From Streptomyces sp. NBC_01232 (lineage in GTDB: Bacteria; Actinomycetota; Actinomycetes; Streptomycetales; Streptomycetaceae): a stretch of 64,000 nt of DNA. Made by a program: the position numbers and the translations under genes. The notes under the pieces were generated by a model. The model ran no database searches and was not told the DNA's origin. It saw only the letters and a program-made list of their open reading frames with translations. The stretch's first letter is position 1; each line of letters opens with the position of its first letter. Shown one piece after another: positions 60,296-64,000 of this stretch. The stretch is taken from positions 558,001 to 622,000 of the forward strand of contig NZ_CP108518.1 of NCBI RefSeq assembly GCF_035989885.1, given 5' to 3'.

Positions 60296-61690
60296 TCAGT
60301 TGTCGGCCGGCACCGGGTCGTGTCCGGCCTGCCGGGCGGCGGGAACGGCGTTGCGCGCCGGGGTGTGCTCCCGGGCCAGGCTACGCCCGCGGGTCTCCTT
60401 GGCCACCAGGACGGTCAGCGTGGTGACCGCTGCCGCCGCGGCGAGATAGACGGAAACGGGCAGCGAGGAGTCGTAGTCGCGCAGCAGGGCCACGGCGATG
60501 ATCGGGGCGAGCGCTCCGCCGATGATGGAGGCCAGCTGGGAGCCCATCGAGGCGCCGGAGTAGCGCACCTTGGTGTCGAACATCTCGGAGATGAAGGCCG
60601 CCTGCGGGCCGTACATGGCGCCGTGCAGGAGCAGTCCGACGGTCACCGCGGCGGCGATCACCGGGAAGGACTTGGAGTCCAGCAGCGCGAAGAAGGCGAA
60701 CGCCCAGCCGATCATGCCCACCGAGCCGATCAGCGTGACGGTACGGCGGCCGATGCGGTCGGACAGCGCGCCCCAGGCCGGGATGGTCACGAAGTGGACG
60801 GCGGAGCCGATCAGCACGGCGTTCAGGCCGTCGCTCTTGGGCAGCCCGAGGTGGCTGGTGACGTAGACGAGCAGGAAGGCGGTGATGACGTAGTAGGAGA
60901 TGTTCTCTCCGAGGCGGGTGCCGATGGCGGTCAGGACTCCGCGCCAGTTCGTCCGGAACACCTCGGCCACGGGCGGCTTCGCCCTGACCCCGGCCGCGGC
61001 CTGCTCCGCCGCCCTGGCCTGCGCCTCCAGGAAGACCGGGGACTCCGAGACGGACACCCGGATCCACAGGCCGATCATCACCAGCACGCCGGAGAGCAGG
61101 AACGGGATCCGCCAGCCCCAGGCGAGGAAGGCCTCGTCGGACTGTACGGCGGCCAGTACGGCGAGTACGCCGGTGGCCAGCAGATTGCCTCCGGGTGCGC
61201 CGGCCTGGGGCCAGGAGGCCCAGAAGCCGCGGCTCCTGTCGTCCCCGTGCTCGGAGACGAGCAGCACGGCACCACCCCACTCACCGCCGAGCGCGAACCC
61301 CTGGATCAGGCGCAGGAGGGTGAGGAGGACGGGGGCGCCGACGCCGATGGTGGCGTGGGTGGGAAGCAGCCCCATGGCGAAGGTGGCCCCGCCCATGAGC
61401 AGCAGGCTGAGGACGAGGAGCTGCTTGCGGCCGATCCTGTCCCCGTAGTGCCCGAAGACCAGCCCGCCGAGCGGGCGGGCCGCGAAGCCGATCGCGTAGG
61501 TGAGGAAGGCGAGGAGGGTCCCGACCAGGGGCTCACTGCCGGGAAAGAACAGCTCGTTGAACACCAGCGCGGCGGCCGAACCGTAGAGGAAGAAGTCGTA
61601 CCACTCGATGGTGGTCCCGATGAGGCTGGCGGCGACGATTCTCCGGATGCCGGACGGGGCCGGTGCGGCGGCCGTTGCAGGGGAGGTCAT
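60296..61690 (-). CDS. MHS-family MFS transporter
   Basis: This 464-residue transporter begins IVAASLIGTTIEWYDFFLYG, the signature of the metabolite:H+ symporter family (shikimate, proline/betaine, alpha-ketoglutarate). Twelve hydrophobic segments are present, with the loop motifs FGHYGDRIGRKQLL and LIQGFALGGEWGGAVLLVSE, and SDRIGRRTVTLIG in the second half. It lies just upstream of the PucR regulator on the same strand. The substrate is probably a carboxylate or a related metabolite, not defined by sequence. The ATG at 61690 follows a GGAAGTGG tract. Confidence 0.93.
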   Translation of the reverse strand: MTSPATAAAPAPSGIRRIVAASLIGTTIEWYDFFLYGSAAALVFNELFFPGSEPLVGTLLAFLTYAIGFAARPLGGLVFGHYGDRIGRKQLLVLSLLLMGGATFAMGLLPTHATIGVGAPVLLTLLRLIQGFALGGEWGGAVLLVSEHGDDRSRGFWASWPQAGAPGGNLLATGVLAVLAAVQSDEAFLAWGWRIPFLLSGVLVMIGLWIRVSVSESPVFLEAQARAAEQAAAGVRAKPPVAEVFRTNWRGVLTAIGTRLGENISYYVITAFLLVYVTSHLGLPKSDGLNAVLIGSAVHFVTIPAWGALSDRIGRRTVTLIGSVGMIGWAFAFFALLDSKSFPVIAAAVTVGLLLHGAMYGPQAAFISEMFDTKVRYSGASMGSQLASIIGGALAPIIAVALLRDYDSSLPVSVYLAAAAAVTTLTVLVAKETRGRSLAREHTPARNAVPAARQAGHDPVPADN

Positions 61691-61989
61691 GTGCACCACT
61701 TCCGGGGGTCTGCGGGGACGTTCCGTGTGGCCACACCGTAGAAGCCCGCAGGTCGGCGGCGTATGTGGCGGACCATCACATTCGGTCACCCTCCTGTGTA
61801 CCTGGCCACCACACCCCCGACGAGGGGGCCACGGGGCCGCACCGTCGTCGCCGCTGATGACCAGCGCTCGGCCGGCGTGGGCAGCGGTTCAGGAGCCGGG
61901 ATCGGGTGCCTGCGTAGCCAATGCAGTTGCCTTTGCCTGACGATCAGCTTCCGCGACGCGTGAGGCTGTGCTCGTTCTAGGCTCAGCGC

Positions 61990-62430
61990 ATGAAGATCAC
62001 TGTGCGGTCGGCCGCCGAGGTGGACCTGCCGGCGCTGCTGGCTCTCTACAGCGAGTTGAACCCCGACGACGCTCCGCTGCCCGAGGCATCCGCAGGCGCC
62101 ATCTGGGCAGCCATGTCAAGGCAGCAGGGCCGGACGATCCTGGTGGCTGAAGCGGGCGGCGCCGTGGCAGGGACTGCGGACTGCATCGTCATGCCGAACC
62201 TCACGCGCGGCGGTCGGGCCATCTTGTTCGTGGAAAACGTCGTAGTGGCCGCCTCCTTCCAGCGGCAGGGTGTCGGCCGTCAGCTGATGGAGGCTGTTGT
62301 CCGACTGGGTGAGTCGGTCGGCTGTTACAAGGTCCAGCTACTGGCGGCAGATGACGCGTACGTTCACACCTTCTACGAAGCATGTGGTTTCAAAGCCCTG
62401 GCAGAGGGTTTCCGCCGCTACATCCGATAG
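61990..62430 (+). CDS. GNAT-family N-acetyltransferase
   Basis: This 146-residue single-domain acetyltransferase begins MKITVRSAAEVDLPALLALY. Acetyl-CoA binding is shown by FVENVVVAASFQRQGVGRQL, with SVGCYKVQLLAADD and a YEACGFKALAEGFRRYI tail. The substrate is unknown. The ATG at 61990 is the only good start. It stands alone between the transporter promoter and a non-coding stretch. Confidence 0.9.
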   Translation: MKITVRSAAEVDLPALLALYSELNPDDAPLPEASAGAIWAAMSRQQGRTILVAEAGGAVAGTADCIVMPNLTRGGRAILFVENVVVAASFQRQGVGRQLMEAVVRLGESVGCYKVQLLAADDAYVHTFYEACGFKALAEGFRRYIR

Positions 62431-62855
62431 GGGCTTCGCCGCTGGACGAGACCTGCCGAGGTGGGGCCGGGATCGTGCTGTCTGCGCGTGCTCCGGACGC
62501 GGGCCACGTTCATCCGGCCCGGGGGGGGCACGTCGACTCGTAGCGAGGGCGGTCAGTCCAGGTCCTGCCACGCCCACGCATCTTCGCCCACGTGGCCGAG
62601 GAAGCGGGCCGGGCCTCGACGTCCCACCGCCAGCCATGCACGATCTCGGTGAGGTGTCCGCAATGTCATGCGAACTCGGCATGCCGCTGGAGCCGCCCCG
62701 CCGTCGGTCACCCGCCTCTGCGGCCGCCTCCCCGTACCGCCCGACGCCGGGCCGGGCAGCGGCGCCGTGTGCGGCATACCGGGGCCCATCGCCACAAGCG
62801 TGATCAAGCCATGCTTCCGTCACCCGACCGGCTCATCAGGATCTAGAGTGTGCGC
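62431..62855. other. 425 bp region without a recognisable gene
   Basis: Short frames on both strands lack biased codons and good starts, so I list none. The stretch may contain a decayed gene, and the kinase promoter should lie at its right end. Confidence 0.5.
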
Positions 62856-64000
62856 GTGACCGAGCAGAATCCCGAACTCATCGCCGGCCGGTACCAGCTG
62901 GTCGACCGCATCGGCCAAGGCGGCATGGGCCGGGTCTGGCGCGGCCTTGACCAGCAGCTCTTCGGGCGCGAGGTCGCCGTCAAGGAGATCCTCTTTCCTC
63001 CGGGCATAGAGGACGACGACCGCGCCGCCCTGCTCCGGCGGTTCACCGGCGAGGCCCGTGCAGCAGTCACTCTCAGCCATCCGGGGATCATCACCATCCA
63101 CGATGTCGTCGAGCATCACGGCGCCCCCGTCATCGTCATGGAGCTGATCCGCGGGGAATCCCTGGCCGCCGCCATCCGCAGCCGCGGCCGGCTGCCCGTG
63201 CAGCGGGTGGCCGAGATCGGCGCCGCCGTGCTCGACGCACTGGCCGAGGCGCACGCGGCGCGGATCATCCACCGCGACATCAAGCCGGACAACGTGCTCC
63301 TGACCAAGGACCGCGTCGTCCTCACCGACTTCGGCATCGCCCACCTCGCGGACACCACGACCAAGCTGAGCCACAGCGGGATCGTCATCGGCACACCGCA
63401 GTACATGCCGCCGGAGCAACTGGAAGGCAAACGCCCGACCCCCGCCAACGACCTGTGGGCGCTCGGCGCCACCCTGTACCACGCCGTCGAGGGGCACCCG
63501 CCCTTCGATGCGGAGGGGCTCCACGCCCTGGCCGTGGCCGTCTTCACGCGCCCGCACCGGCCGCCGGTCCACGCGGGCCCGCTGGCGCCCGTGCTGGACG
63601 CGCTCCTCACCAAGGATCCGGCGCAGCGCGTGAGCGCCGCGGAGGCGGCCCGGATGCTCGCCTCGGTACTGAGCCCCTCCGCGCCCCGCGCGGACGAATC
63701 CACCGGGCACGGGACAGGACACGAGGCCGCGCCGACTCCCACGCCCGATCCGCGGGCGACCCCCGTACCGGCACCGGAAGCATCGCCGGAGCAGCACCCT
63801 TCCGCTCCGAGTGCGCCCGAGCAGGCACCAACGGCGGAGACGGCTCCCCGCACCCCCACGGTCCTGGACTCCGGCTCGGCCGCCGACACTCCGCGGCGTC
63901 CGGTGCCGGACCGGCCGACGGCCCCGCCCGCACCCGTACCCGTACCTCCGACCGAGGACCCCGGCACGCTCGTAGCACCGGTCACGACCGGGCACGGCGG
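62856..64000 (+). CDS. Ser/Thr protein kinase (Hanks type), truncated by the window end
   Basis: A GTG at 62856 opens a frame that runs off the window (at least 381 codons). The kinase domain (about 14-280) has the P-loop IGQGGMGRVWRG, catalytic Lys43 in AVKEILF, HRDIKPDNVLLT (Asp141), DFG (158-160), and the activation segment IGTPQYMPPEQLEG. It then turns Pro/Ala/Thr-rich, a typical juxtamembrane linker of actinobacterial PknB-like kinases. A TM helix and outer sensor domain are expected beyond the edge. The early cytoplasmic part is complete. Its role cannot be told from the kinase domain. Confidence 0.92.
   Translation, partial: MTEQNPELIAGRYQLVDRIGQGGMGRVWRGLDQQLFGREVAVKEILFPPGIEDDDRAALLRRFTGEARAAVTLSHPGIITIHDVVEHHGAPVIVMELIRGESLAAAIRSRGRLPVQRVAEIGAAVLDALAEAHAARIIHRDIKPDNVLLTKDRVVLTDFGIAHLADTTTKLSHSGIVIGTPQYMPPEQLEGKRPTPANDLWALGATLYHAVEGHPPFDAEGLHALAVAVFTRPHRPPVHAGPLAPVLDALLTKDPAQRVSAAEAARMLASVLSPSAPRADESTGHGTGHEAAPTPTPDPRATPVPAPEASPEQHPSAPSAPEQAPTAETAPRTPTVLDSGSAADTPRRPVPDRPTAPPAPVPVPPTEDPGTLVAPVTTGHG

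Noticed and set aside
58273..60426. Long open frame on the plus strand over the GAF-PucR gene
   Set aside because: Antisense shadow. The minus-strand gene has recognised GAF and HTH motifs.

Overview
This 64 kb window reads as Streptomyces chromosome. Base composition is very GC-rich with strong third-position GC in the genes, GTG starts are common, and purine-rich GGAGG-type ribosome binding sites and 1-14 base gene overlaps recur. The gene families are those of an actinomycete: ECF sigma factors, GAF-PucR, PadR, WYL and HTH-NACHT regulators, and many secreted proteins with Ala/Ser/Pro-rich linkers. No rRNA, tRNA, CRISPR array or biosynthetic gene cluster was seen. The left edge is intergenic. 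The right edge cuts a Ser/Thr protein kinase.

Layout. 0-10.6 kb: a 1613-residue protein of unknown function, a methyltransferase, an MGT-like glycosyltransferase, a divergent SnoaL-like/PadR pair with a clear operator, a GDSL hydrolase, a VOC protein and an unknown protein. 10.6-13.9 kb: an accessory island with an orphan Imm53 immunity gene, an IS630-type element whose transposase has an in-frame stop, an HTH-coiled-coil protein with a catalytically dead trypsin-like domain, and a small two-helix membrane protein. 13.9-19.1 kb: one transcription unit joining a two-component system to a split DsbD-like redox relay (lipoprotein thioredoxin, TlpA, CcdA, DsbD-alpha-like lipoprotein). 19.1-30 kb: secreted proteins (CAP domain, lipoprotein), PadR/membrane pair, methyltransferase, RidA, dienelactone hydrolase, alkyl sulfatase, HAD phosphatase.

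30-36.2 kb: a second accessory island with a small two-helix membrane protein, an HTH-NACHT-transmembrane gene broken by a TGA, a ParB-like protein, a 164 bp inverted-repeat element, a large IclR-type regulator, an ECF sigma factor and a possible TTA-containing small gene. 36.4-48.3 kb: a GH15-like secreted glycosidase, a PepSY-like protein divergent from a two-component system, an EF-G paralogue behind a 39-codon leader, nitrobindin, WYL regulator/RidA, polysaccharide deacetylase and an ECF41-type sigma factor. 48.4-64 kb: S41 protease, a sigma-factor remnant, a secreted metalloprotease, a second 164 bp element, ATP-grasp, endo/exonuclease/phosphatase, an XRE/membrane/oxidoreductase operon, SRAP DNA-repair protein, PucR regulator with an MHS transporter, GNAT and the kinase.

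The most unusual material is in the two accessory islands. Two large proteins share an HTH ending in LPRW(D/E), and each sits beside a small two-helix membrane protein. The 164 bp elements have arms that differ between copies yet stay perfectly self-complementary within each copy. Several mobile-element ends lie exactly on TAG stop codons of neighbouring genes.
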